Shown piece by piece: positions 1 to 5,337 of a DNA stretch of 5,337 bases. Under the pieces are notes generated by a model that saw nothing but the letters and a program-made list of their open reading frames with translations, had not been told where the DNA came from and searched no databases. How positions within the stretch are numbered: position 1 is the stretch's first letter; every line of letters starts with the position of its first letter. This DNA comes from an uncultured bacterium (lineage in GTDB: Bacteria > Actinomycetota > UBA4738 > HRBIN12): positions 1 through 5,337 of the forward strand of contig CALGFI010000167.1 of assembly GCA_937881155.1 (NCBI GenBank). The letters are read 5' to 3'. Made by a program: the position numbers and the translations under genes.

Positions 1-309
1 CCGCGATTCTGGATGGCGTACGAGCTCGCGTCGTGGGAGCACATCCACCGTCTTCGCGTGAAGGTCGGCGTGCCCGAGGGCGATGCCCGCGTGCCCTCGG
101 TCGCGCCGATGTTCCCGACCGCCGATTGGCACGAGCGCGAGACGTACGACATGTTCGGGATCACGTTCGACGGCCATCCGGACCTTCGCCGGATCCTCAT
201 GCCGGACGATTGGGTGGGCCATCCGCTCCGCAAGACCGAGGAGCTGGGGGGCGTCGACACCGCCTTCCGCGGCGCGTTCATGCCGCCCGTCGACCGGAGG
301 GTGACGTGA
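1..309 (+). CDS. nuoC: NADH-quinone oxidoreductase subunit C (30 kDa subunit), 3' end only
   Basis: This is the C-terminal 102 residues of NuoC, cut by the left window edge; the frame is open from base 1, so the Met codon at 13 is internal. NuoC is a peripheral-arm subunit of complex I that packs against NuoD in the connecting module between the NADH-oxidising part and the quinone site. It carries no cofactor. The family signature is clear at fragment residues 45-66: ERE-x-YDMFGI, then GHPDLRRIL, followed by MPDDW and GHPLRK. That pattern matches the complex I 30 kDa subunit signature. The tail ends PPVDRRVT. The stop codon TGA overlaps the GTG start of nuoD by 4 nt (GTGA), so the two are likely translationally coupled. 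NuoC is separate from NuoD here, unlike the NuoCD fusion of Escherichia coli. The identification is secure; the start and total length cannot be seen. Confidence 0.97.
   Translation, partial: PRFWMAYELASWEHIHRLRVKVGVPEGDARVPSVAPMFPTADWHERETYDMFGITFDGHPDLRRILMPDDWVGHPLRKTEELGGVDTAFRGAFMPPVDRRVT
296..300 (+). promoter_or_regulatory. Shine-Dalgarno site of nuoD
   Basis: A perfect GGAGG lies inside the last codons of nuoC, 5 nt before the GTG at 306. It decides the nuoD start. The next in-frame candidate, ATG at 351, has an AGGAG only 3 nt upstream, which is too close to be a good site. Confidence 0.8.
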
Positions 310-1556
310 GCGTCGATCCGCTCGAGAGCGGTGATGTCCGCCAGGAGACGATGGTCATCAACTTGGGGCCGCAGCACCCGTCGACGCACGGCGTGTTGCG
401 ACTCCTGCTCGAGCTGGACGGCGAAACGGTCGTCTCGTGCCAGCCGATCGTCGGATACCTGCACACGGGCATCGAGAAGAACACCGAGTACCGAACGTGG
501 CAGCAGGGCGTCACGTACGTCACGCGGGCCGACTACCTGTCGCCGTTCCACAACGAGACGGCGTACTGCCTCGCCGCGGAGCGGCTGCTCGGGATCGAGG
601 CCCCCCCTCGCGCGCAGACGCTCCGGGTGCTGTTCATGGAGTTGAACCGGATCGCGTCGCATCTCGTGTGGATCGCGACTGCGGGGATGGAGCTCGGAGC
701 GATCAGCCTGATGCTGTACGGGTTCCGCGAACGCGAAACGATCCTCGAGGTGTTCGAGGCAGCAACCGGTCTTCGCATGAACCATGCGTACGTGCGCATC
801 GGCGGCGTCCTGATGGACCTTCCCGATGGTGCCGGGGAGAAGATCGAGGAGCTCTTGGAGGTGCTCCCCGGTCGCATCCACGAGTACGAGAACCTCCTCG
901 CGCGCAACCCCATCTGGCTCGAACGCAACGTCGACGTCGGCCCGCTGTCGCCGAAGGACGCGCTCGCCCTCGGGGTGACGGGACCGATCCTTCGCGCGAG
1001 CGGCGTTTCACGGGACGTCCGTCGTGACGAGCCGTACTGCGGCTACGAGACGTACGAGTTCGACGTGCCCGTCCGCGACGCAGGCGACTGCTACGCGCGC
1101 TTCGAGGTGCGGATCGAGGAGATGAAGCAGTCGCTCAGGATCGTCGAGCAGGCGATCGAGCGTCTGCGCGATCCCGGTCCGGTGATGATCGAGGACCCCA
1201 AGGTGCGGTGGCCGGCGCAGCTCGAGGTGGGGCCGGACGGCATCGGCAACTCGGAGCGATACGTCAAGCACATCATGGAGGAGTCGATGGAGGCCCTCAT
1301 CCATCACTTCAAGATGGTCACCGATGGCATCTCGGTCCCTGCCGGCGAGGTGTACGTCCCAGTGGAGTCCCCGCGCGGCGAGCTCGGCTACTACGTGGTC
1401 TCCGACGGCGGGAACCACCCGTACCGGGTCAAGATCCGCGACCCGTCCTTCGTCAACCTCCAGGCGGTTCCGCGGATGGTCGATGGCGGGCTGGTCGCCG
1501 ACACGATCGCGGTGATCTCGAGCGTCGATCCGGTGATGGGCGGGGTCGATCGTTGA
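306..1556 (+). CDS. nuoD: NADH-quinone oxidoreductase subunit D (49 kDa subunit)
   Basis: Complete NuoD of 416 residues, the usual family length. With NuoB it forms the quinone-reduction chamber of complex I at the cytoplasmic face of the membrane, where electrons from cluster N2 reach the quinone. Near the N terminus is NLGPQHPSTHG (residues 19-29); His28 matches the quinone-binding His38 of Thermus Nqo4. The 49 kDa signature LHTGIEKNTEYR is at 52-63, and Tyr77 (RADYLS) matches the quinone-binding Tyr87. The C terminus has IRDPSFVNLQ and VMGGVDR. The Ni-binding CxxC pairs of the related hydrogenase large subunits are absent, so this is a true complex I subunit. The GTG start is chosen for its GGAGG at 296-300 and the 4-nt overlap with nuoC; the frame is open further upstream to about 33, but that part is a shadow of nuoC. 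One oddity is Glu129 (MELGA) in place of the Asp found at this position in Thermus and mitochondria. The last five codons are echoed just after the stop. Confidence 0.98.
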   Translation: MSVDPLESGDVRQETMVINLGPQHPSTHGVLRLLLELDGETVVSCQPIVGYLHTGIEKNTEYRTWQQGVTYVTRADYLSPFHNETAYCLAAERLLGIEAPPRAQTLRVLFMELNRIASHLVWIATAGMELGAISLMLYGFRERETILEVFEAATGLRMNHAYVRIGGVLMDLPDGAGEKIEELLEVLPGRIHEYENLLARNPIWLERNVDVGPLSPKDALALGVTGPILRASGVSRDVRRDEPYCGYETYEFDVPVRDAGDCYARFEVRIEEMKQSLRIVEQAIERLRDPGPVMIEDPKVRWPAQLEVGPDGIGNSERYVKHIMEESMEALIHHFKMVTDGISVPAGEVYVPVESPRGELGYYVVSDGGNHPYRVKIRDPSFVNLQAVPRMVDGGLVADTIAVISSVDPVMGGVDR

Positions 1557-1576
1557 CGCCCGGAGTCGACCGCTGA
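1542..1576 (+). repeat. Short imperfect tandem duplication of the nuoD 3' end
   Basis: Bases 1542-1556 encode GVDR-stop, the true end of nuoD. Bases 1562-1576, exactly 20 nt later, spell GVDR-stop again in a different frame. Twelve of the 15 bases agree, and the three differences are all at third codon positions (GGG/GGA, GAT/GAC, CGT/CGC). The second copy contains the GGAG that probably serves nuoE, and its TGA overlaps the nuoE ATG (TGATG). This looks like a small duplication that moved the nuoD stop 20 nt upstream, although chance cannot be excluded for so short a match. Confidence 0.5.
1562..1565 (+). promoter_or_regulatory. Probable Shine-Dalgarno site of nuoE
   Basis: A GGAG lies 10 nt before the ATG at 1576, in the 19-nt gap between nuoD and nuoE. 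The spacing is on the long side and the match is only four bases, so this is the weakest ribosome-binding site of the four junctions. Confidence 0.5.
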
Positions 1577-2139
1577 TGGCGGTTCTCGGCGCCGAGGATC
1601 GCGCGCGCGCGGCAGAGATCATGGCGCGGTACCCGAAAGGCCGCGAACGCGCCGCGATCATCCCGTTGCTGTATCTGGTGCAGTCCGTCGAGGGACATGT
1701 GACCCGCGACGGACTGCGTGACGTCGCCGAGCTGCTGGGCACGACGACGGCGGAGGTCGAGGCCGTCGCGAGCTTCTACACGATGTTCCGTCTCCGGCCG
1801 ACGGGAACGCACCTCGTGAACGTCTGCACGAACCTTTCGTGCGCGCTGGTCGGGGCGTGGGACGTGTTCGAAGCGGCGCACGATGCCACCGGAGCTCCCC
1901 ACGGCGGCGACGTGTCGGACGACGGGATGTTCACCGTCCACGAGGAGGAGTGCCTCGCCGCATGCGACGCGGCGCCCGTCGTGCAGGTCGACTTCGTGAA
2001 CCACGACAAGGTCTCACCGGAACGCATGCGCGAGATCGTCGAGCGTCTTCGGAACGGGGAAGTGCCGGAGCCGGCGCGTGGCATCGCCCCCACGGACTTC
2101 AAGCACGCCTCCCGGATCCTCGCGGGGTTGGAGGAGTAG
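1576..2139 (+). CDS. nuoE: NADH-quinone oxidoreductase subunit E (24 kDa subunit, [2Fe-2S] N1a)
   Basis: Complete NuoE of 187 residues, a thioredoxin-like [2Fe-2S] protein that sits beside NuoF at the tip of the peripheral arm. Its cluster N1a lies next to the FMN, off the main electron path. The N-terminal helical part (about 8-70) has the family-typical RAAIIPLLYLVQ, VTRDGL and VEAVASFYTMF. The four cluster ligands are Cys84 and Cys89 (VNVCTNLSC, spacing CX4C) and Cys126 and Cys130 (EECLAAC, spacing CX3C), all present. About 25 residues follow the usual core end; this tail (GEVPEPARGI onward) is rich in Pro and charged residues. ATG at 1576 is the natural start. It has a weak GGAG upstream and begins 19 nt after the nuoD stop. 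Its TAG stop shares its final G with the GTG start of nuoF. HoxE and formate dehydrogenase gamma subunits share this fold, but the nuo neighbours settle the assignment. Confidence 0.97.
   Translation: MAVLGAEDRARAAEIMARYPKGRERAAIIPLLYLVQSVEGHVTRDGLRDVAELLGTTTAEVEAVASFYTMFRLRPTGTHLVNVCTNLSCALVGAWDVFEAAHDATGAPHGGDVSDDGMFTVHEEECLAACDAAPVVQVDFVNHDKVSPERMREIVERLRNGEVPEPARGIAPTDFKHASRILAGLEE
2130..2136 (+). promoter_or_regulatory. Shine-Dalgarno site of nuoF
   Basis: GGAGGAG lies within the last codons of nuoE. From its GGAGG core to the GTG at 2139 the spacer is 4 nt, slightly short. It supports GTG 2139 as the start of nuoF. No ATG, GTG or TTG occurs in frame between that codon and the conserved part of the protein, so no better start exists. 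Confidence 0.7.
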
Positions 2140-3578
2140 TGGGCGAGAAACCGCGCAACGACCGACCGGGGGGACGGGGGGGCCTACAAGCGAGCCCTGG
2201 AGCGGCACCGCGCCGGGACTCATCGGCGAGCGACGGCCCCCCGTCAAACAAGATCATCACCGCGAATTGGGGGAACGACGAGGTCTTCTCCCTCGACGGG
2301 TACCGCGCGGACGGCGGATACGAGGCGCTCCGCACGGCGCTCGACATGACGTCAGCGGACCTGATCGACGTCGTGAAGGCGTCTGGACTCCGAGGGCGAG
2401 GCGGCGCCGGGTTTCCCACGGGAGTGAAGTGGTCGTTCGTCCCACAGGGCACCGGCAAGCCGACGTACGCCGTGGCGAACTTCGACGAGTCCGAGCCGGG
2501 CACGTTCAGCAACCGCGAGCTGATCGAGCGGGAGCCGCATCAGTTCCTCGAGGGCCTGGCCATCGCCACGTACGCGATCGGCAGCCACGACGCGTACGTC
2601 TACTGCCGGGGTGAGTTCCTGTGGCCCGACATGGTCCTCCGGCAAGCGATCGCCGAGGCGTACGAGGCCGGCATCTTCGGCGAATCGGTTCTCGGTACCG
2701 GCTACGAGATCAACGTCATCCAGCACCGCGGTGCCGGAGCCTACATCTGCGGCGAGGAGACGGCGCTCCTGTCATCGCTCGAGGGCTACCGCGGACAGCC
2801 GCGACTCCGTCCTCCGTTCCCGGCCGTCGAAGGTCTGTTCGGCTGCCCGACGCTGATCAACAACGTCGAGACGCTCTGCAACGTGCCGCACATCGTGCGG
2901 AACGGCGGCGAGTGGTTCGCCAAGATCGGTCCCGAGAAGTCGCCGGGGACGAAGATCTTCAGCGTCTCCGGCAAGGTCGAGCGTCCGGGCAACTACGAGC
3001 TGCCCATGGGATCGGCGCTCCGAACGCTGCTCGAGGAGCACGCCGGTGGCGTGAGGGACGGGAAGCGCCTGAAGGCGTGGACGCCCGGCGGTTCGTCCAC
3101 GCCGATGCTCACCGAGGAGCACCTGGACGTACACCTCGACTTCGAATCGATCGCCGCGGCCGGATCGCTGCTCGGCACGGGGGCGATCATCGTGATGGAC
3201 GAGAGCGACTGCATCGTCGAGGCGACGCGACGTCTCATCGCGTTCTACGCCCACGAGTCGTGCGGCAAGTGCACGCCGTGCCGGGAGGGCACGTGGTGGG
3301 GTGCCCGCGTTCTCGAACGGATCGAGGCAGGGTACGGCAGGCCGGAAGACCTGCCGCTCCTGGAGGACTTGGGGCAGAACATGCTGTTCCGCGCGTTCTG
3401 CGCGCTCGCGGACGGCGCGGTCAGCCCGATCCAGTCCAGCCTGAAGCACTTCCGCGACGAGTACGAGGCGCACATCGCCGAGCGGCGCTGCCCCTTCACC
3501 GGCCGCGGCCCCGGTGTGGTGAACGAGACGGCCGAGGCGCGAGCCGGCGACCGCGGGCTGACCGAGGTCCTCGGATGA
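2139..3578 (+). CDS. nuoF: NADH-quinone oxidoreductase subunit F (51 kDa subunit, NADH/FMN site, [4Fe-4S] N3)
   Basis: Complete NuoF of 479 residues. This subunit binds NADH, takes a hydride onto FMN and passes single electrons to cluster N3. The glycine-rich nucleotide/FMN segment GRGGAGFPTG is at 86-95, followed by KW. ANFDESEPGTF begins at 113. The first 51 kDa signature (GAGAYICGEETALLSS) spans 198-213. A SLBB-type segment (TKIFSVSGKVERPGNYELP) starts near 271. N3 ligands are Cys375, Cys378 and Cys381 (ESCGKCTPCREG) with Cys421 (AFCALADGA). The start is GTG 2139, overlapping the nuoE stop by one base (TAGTG); no other usual start codon lies before the conserved KIITANW at 38-44. The protein therefore has about 35 more N-terminal residues than typical NuoF (around 445 residues). 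That segment is rich in Gly, Pro, Arg and Ser, uses codons rare elsewhere here (CGA, CTA, CAA, TCA, AAA), and contains G-runs and an inverted repeat. The stop overlaps nuoG by 4 nt (ATGA). Function is secure; the N-terminal extension is the only uncertain part. Confidence 0.97.
   Translation: MGEKPRNDRPGGRGGLQASPGAAPRRDSSASDGPPSNKIITANWGNDEVFSLDGYRADGGYEALRTALDMTSADLIDVVKASGLRGRGGAGFPTGVKWSFVPQGTGKPTYAVANFDESEPGTFSNRELIEREPHQFLEGLAIATYAIGSHDAYVYCRGEFLWPDMVLRQAIAEAYEAGIFGESVLGTGYEINVIQHRGAGAYICGEETALLSSLEGYRGQPRLRPPFPAVEGLFGCPTLINNVETLCNVPHIVRNGGEWFAKIGPEKSPGTKIFSVSGKVERPGNYELPMGSALRTLLEEHAGGVRDGKRLKAWTPGGSSTPMLTEEHLDVHLDFESIAAAGSLLGTGAIIVMDESDCIVEATRRLIAFYAHESCGKCTPCREGTWWGARVLERIEAGYGRPEDLPLLEDLGQNMLFRAFCALADGAVSPIQSSLKHFRDEYEAHIAERRCPFTGRGPGVVNETAEARAGDRGLTEVLG
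2173..2245 (+). repeat. Nested inverted repeat (potential hairpin) in the 5' end of nuoF
   Basis: The outer arms are GACGGGGGG at 2173-2181 and CCCCCCGTC at 2237-2245, nine perfect pairs. After one bulged G (2182), CC 2183-2184 pairs with GG 2235-2236. Inside, 2193-2200 pairs with 2213-2220 (seven of eight pairs, one of them G-T), and GCG 2202-2204 pairs with CGC 2209-2211 around a 4-nt loop. The whole structure falls in codons 12-36 of nuoF, which is the non-conserved N-terminal extension. It could be an mRNA structure affecting nuoF translation or a relic of a small insertion. The homopolymer arms in GC-rich DNA also make a chance match possible. It has no trailing T-run and is followed by coding sequence, so it is not a terminator. 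Confidence 0.45.
3562..3574 (+). promoter_or_regulatory. nuoG Shine-Dalgarno site inside a small hairpin
   Basis: GAGG at 3564-3567 is 7 nt before the nuoG ATG at 3575 and is its ribosome-binding site. The surrounding bases form a perfect inverted repeat: CCGAG (3562-3566), loop GTC, CTCGG (3570-3574). The stem ends directly at the start codon and covers most of the binding site. A ribosome finishing nuoF would melt it, which fits coupled translation through the ATGA overlap. The stem is only 5 bp, so its effect is inferred. Confidence 0.5.
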
Positions 3579-5337
3579 GCAGCCCGGCGCCGGAGTTGGT
3601 GGCACTCACCGTCGACGGCAAGGAGGTCACCGTTCCCAAGGGCACGCTCGTGATCCGGGCGGCCGAGCAGCTGGGCATCGAGATCCCGCGATTCTGCGAT
3701 CACCCGTTCCTCGATCCGATCGGTGCCTGCCGTCAGTGCTACGTCGAGATCGAGGGGCAGCGGAAGCTCTTCACGTCGTGCACGACTGACGTAGCGCCGG
3801 GCATGGTGGTGAAGACTCAGAACGCCTCGGCCGTCGCGAAGGAAGCGCAGGTCGCGAACCTCGAGTTCCTCCTTCTGAACCATCCGCTCGACTGCCCCGT
3901 CTGCGACCGCGGCGGCGAATGCCCCCTGCAGGATCAGGCGCTCGCGTTCGGCCCCGGCGAGAGCCGGTACACCGAGCCGAAGCGCGTGTACGCGAAGCCC
4001 CTGCCGCTGTCGCCGCTCGTCGCGCTCGACCGCGAACGATGCGTGCTGTGCGCGCGCTGCACGCGATTCTGCGACGAGATCAGCGGCGACCGGTTCATCG
4101 AGCTGTTCGCGCGCTCGGCGGGCGAACGCGTCTCGATCGCCGCGGGTGAGGACTTCCGCTCACCGTTCAGCGGTAACACGGTTCAGATCTGCCCCGTCGG
4201 CGCACTGACGTCGACCCCGTATCGATTCGCCGCTCGTCCGTTCGATCTGTCGAGCGCCGACTCCGTATGCGGGCACTGCTCGTCCGGGTGCAACGTGAAG
4301 GTCGACATGCGCCGCGGCGAGATCGTGCGGGTGCTCGCGCGCGACAACGTCGAGGTGAACGACGCCTGGATCTGCGACAAGGGCCGGTACGCCTTCCGCC
4401 ATGCGGACCTCGACACGAGAGTCACGACACCGTTGATCCGCGACCGCGGCCTGGAGCCGGCATCGTTCGACGAGGTGTTCGGCGAGATCGCGCGGTGGTC
4501 GAAGGGCGCGCGCGTCGCCTTCATCACCGGTGGCAGGCTCGCCGACGAGGACGCGTATGCATTCTCGAAGCTCGCGCGCATGGTGTTCGCGACGAACGAT
4601 CTGGATCACCGGCGCTCGTTCAACGGAGGGCGTGCGGAGGAGGTCGCCGCCGGGGTCCCGCTGTGGACGACGTACGAGGACGTTGAGCGCGCGCCGGCCA
4701 TCCTCGTCGCGGGTGTGGACACGGAGCAGGAGGTGCCGATCCTTCATCTTCGGATCCGCAAGGCCGTTCGTCGCGGCGCGCGCGTGTTCGTGATCCATCC
4801 GCGGATGACGCGACTGGCCGACGTCGCCGAGCACGAGCTCGCCCGGCCGGAGCACCAGACGTACGTGCTCGAGCAGATCCACGACGCGGCCGAGGGCGAG
4901 GAGTCGTTCGCCGGTCGCGTGGCATCGGCACTTCGAGCGGCGGGCCGGGACGCCGTGGTGATCGCCGGCGAGCGCCTGACGGAGCACCCACTCGCGGCGG
5001 ACGTCGCGCTCTCGGTGGCGAACCGCTTCGGCTCGAGGTTCGCGTTCGTCACTCGGCGCGCGAACGACCGCGGCGCGCTCCGTGCCGGCGTCCATCCGGC
5101 GCTCCTTCCCGGAGGACGCCGAATGAGCGTCGACGACGAACGCGCCGAGGTCGAAGCCGTGTGGGGCCAGCTTCCCTCGGCCGCGGCCGGCCGCTCGACC
5201 AGGCAGATCCTCGAGGCCGCGGCGAGTCGCGAGATCGACCTGCTGTTCCTGATCGGTGTCGATCCGCTCCGCGACCTCCCGAACGACGCGCTGACCACGC
5301 GCGCGCTCCGGAACGCCCGGTACAAGGTCGTTCAGGG
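3575..5337 (+). CDS. nuoG: NADH-quinone oxidoreductase subunit G (75 kDa subunit), 5' part only
   Basis: The first 587 residues of NuoG, open to the right window edge. NuoG is the largest iron-sulfur subunit of the peripheral arm and carries electrons from NuoF toward the quinone module. The N-terminal ferredoxin-like domain binds [2Fe-2S] N1b through Cys41, Cys52, Cys55 and Cys69. The next domain binds N5 through His103, Cys107, Cys110 and Cys116 (HPLDCPVCDRGGEC). N4 uses Cys156, Cys159, Cys162 and Cys206 (QICPVGAL). A further [4Fe-4S] set, Cys232, Cys235, Cys239 and Cys267 (CX2CX3CX27C), matches N7, which bacterial enzymes keep and mitochondria have lost. From about 285 onward is a molybdopterin-oxidoreductase-type domain, which in NuoG is structural and has no Mo cofactor. 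Cys166 is an additional cysteine, giving a CX2CX2CX3C run. ATG 3575 is chosen for its 4-nt overlap with nuoF and the GAGG 7 nt upstream. Formate dehydrogenase alpha subunits share this domain order, but the nuo context and His103 favour NuoG. Total length and C terminus are not visible. Confidence 0.97.
   Translation, partial: MSSPAPELVALTVDGKEVTVPKGTLVIRAAEQLGIEIPRFCDHPFLDPIGACRQCYVEIEGQRKLFTSCTTDVAPGMVVKTQNASAVAKEAQVANLEFLLLNHPLDCPVCDRGGECPLQDQALAFGPGESRYTEPKRVYAKPLPLSPLVALDRERCVLCARCTRFCDEISGDRFIELFARSAGERVSIAAGEDFRSPFSGNTVQICPVGALTSTPYRFAARPFDLSSADSVCGHCSSGCNVKVDMRRGEIVRVLARDNVEVNDAWICDKGRYAFRHADLDTRVTTPLIRDRGLEPASFDEVFGEIARWSKGARVAFITGGRLADEDAYAFSKLARMVFATNDLDHRRSFNGGRAEEVAAGVPLWTTYEDVERAPAILVAGVDTEQEVPILHLRIRKAVRRGARVFVIHPRMTRLADVAEHELARPEHQTYVLEQIHDAAEGEESFAGRVASALRAAGRDAVVIAGERLTEHPLAADVALSVANRFGSRFAFVTRRANDRGALRAGVHPALLPGGRRMSVDDERAEVEAVWGQLPSAAAGRSTRQILEAAASREIDLLFLIGVDPLRDLPNDALTTRALRNARYKVVQ

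Noticed and set aside
33..305. Upstream extension of the nuoD frame
   Set aside because: It overlaps conserved nuoC coding sequence, reads as Arg-rich nonsense, and the GTG at 306 has a perfect Shine-Dalgarno.
1008..1742. Long minus-strand open frame (244 codons) opposite nuoD and nuoE
   Set aside because: Its translation is Arg/Asp/His-rich with no recognisable domain. It lies wholly opposite conserved genes, as expected where GC-rich third positions suppress stops.
1839..2138. Upstream extension of the nuoF frame
   Set aside because: It is a shadow of nuoE, which has all four N1a cysteines in its own frame. The ribosome-binding site points to GTG 2139.
3562..3574. Hairpin before nuoG as a transcription terminator
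   Set aside because: The stem is only 5 bp, no T-run follows, and the next gene starts immediately.
2772..3605. Long minus-strand open frame (277 codons) opposite nuoF
   Set aside because: Low-complexity Arg/Leu/Ala translation, no motif, fully antisense to conserved nuoF; a compositional shadow.
4160..5095. Long minus-strand open frame (311 codons) opposite nuoG
   Set aside because: Length alone is impressive, but the translation is Arg-, His- and Asp-rich without a domain. The plus strand encodes all the N7 ligands and the molybdopterin-type domain in a continuous frame.
306..5337. Possibility that the cluster is a Hox-type NiFe hydrogenase or NAD-dependent formate dehydrogenase, whose subunits resemble NuoD/E/F/G
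   Set aside because: NuoD lacks the Ni-binding CxxC pairs, nuoC is adjacent, and NuoG carries His103 plus the N7 ligands in the complex I arrangement.
1..5337. A hidden novel system, CRISPR array, insertion sequence, tRNA or attachment site
   Set aside because: Every base except 19 nt is accounted for by conserved nuo coding sequence. I found no spaced direct repeats, transposase motifs, clover-leaf sequence or terminal inverted repeats beyond the small ones listed.

Overview
The window is part of a single operon for respiratory complex I (NDH-1, proton-pumping NADH:quinone oxidoreductase). It is entirely on the + strand, in the canonical order nuoC (3' end only), nuoD, nuoE, nuoF, nuoG (5' part only). 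By eye the DNA is about two-thirds GC with strong G/C preference at third codon positions. GTG starts for two genes, Shine-Dalgarno sites of the GGAGG type, overlapping stops and starts, a NuoD ending VMGGVDR, and a NuoG with all N1b/N4/N5/N7 ligands together suggest a high-GC bacterium, most likely Actinomycetota or a deep relative. The lineage is an inference; no rRNA or other phylogenetic marker is present.

Layout: 1-309 is the C-terminal half of NuoC. 306-1556 is the complete nuoD. 1576-2139 is the complete nuoE. 2139-3578 is the complete nuoF. 3575-5337 is nuoG, running off the right edge after 587 codons. The only gap is 19 nt between nuoD and nuoE; the other three junctions overlap by 4, 1 and 4 nt, which implies one transcript with translational coupling. 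No promoter, terminator, RNA gene, mobile element or CRISPR array is visible. The opposite-strand open frames are GC-rich shadows of these genes.

How the genes work together: NuoF (FMN, N3) oxidises NADH. NuoE (N1a) and NuoG (N1b, N4, N5, N7) complete the NADH-dehydrogenase module and pass electrons toward the quinone. NuoC and NuoD form the connecting module, and NuoD builds most of the quinone pocket with NuoB. The membrane subunits (nuoA, nuoH, nuoJ-N) and nuoB are expected outside the window.

I see no novel system; this is a conventional core respiratory locus. The points worth a second look are small: (i) NuoF has an N-terminal extension of about 37 residues with atypical codons, G-runs and a nested inverted repeat that fits almost exactly inside it; (ii) the last codons of nuoD (GVDR-stop) are repeated 20 nt downstream in another frame with only third-position differences; (iii) NuoD has Glu129 where the model complexes carry the Asp partner of the quinone-site His; (iv) a small hairpin masks the nuoG ribosome-binding site; (v) nuoG contains an in-frame internal Shine-Dalgarno plus ATG.
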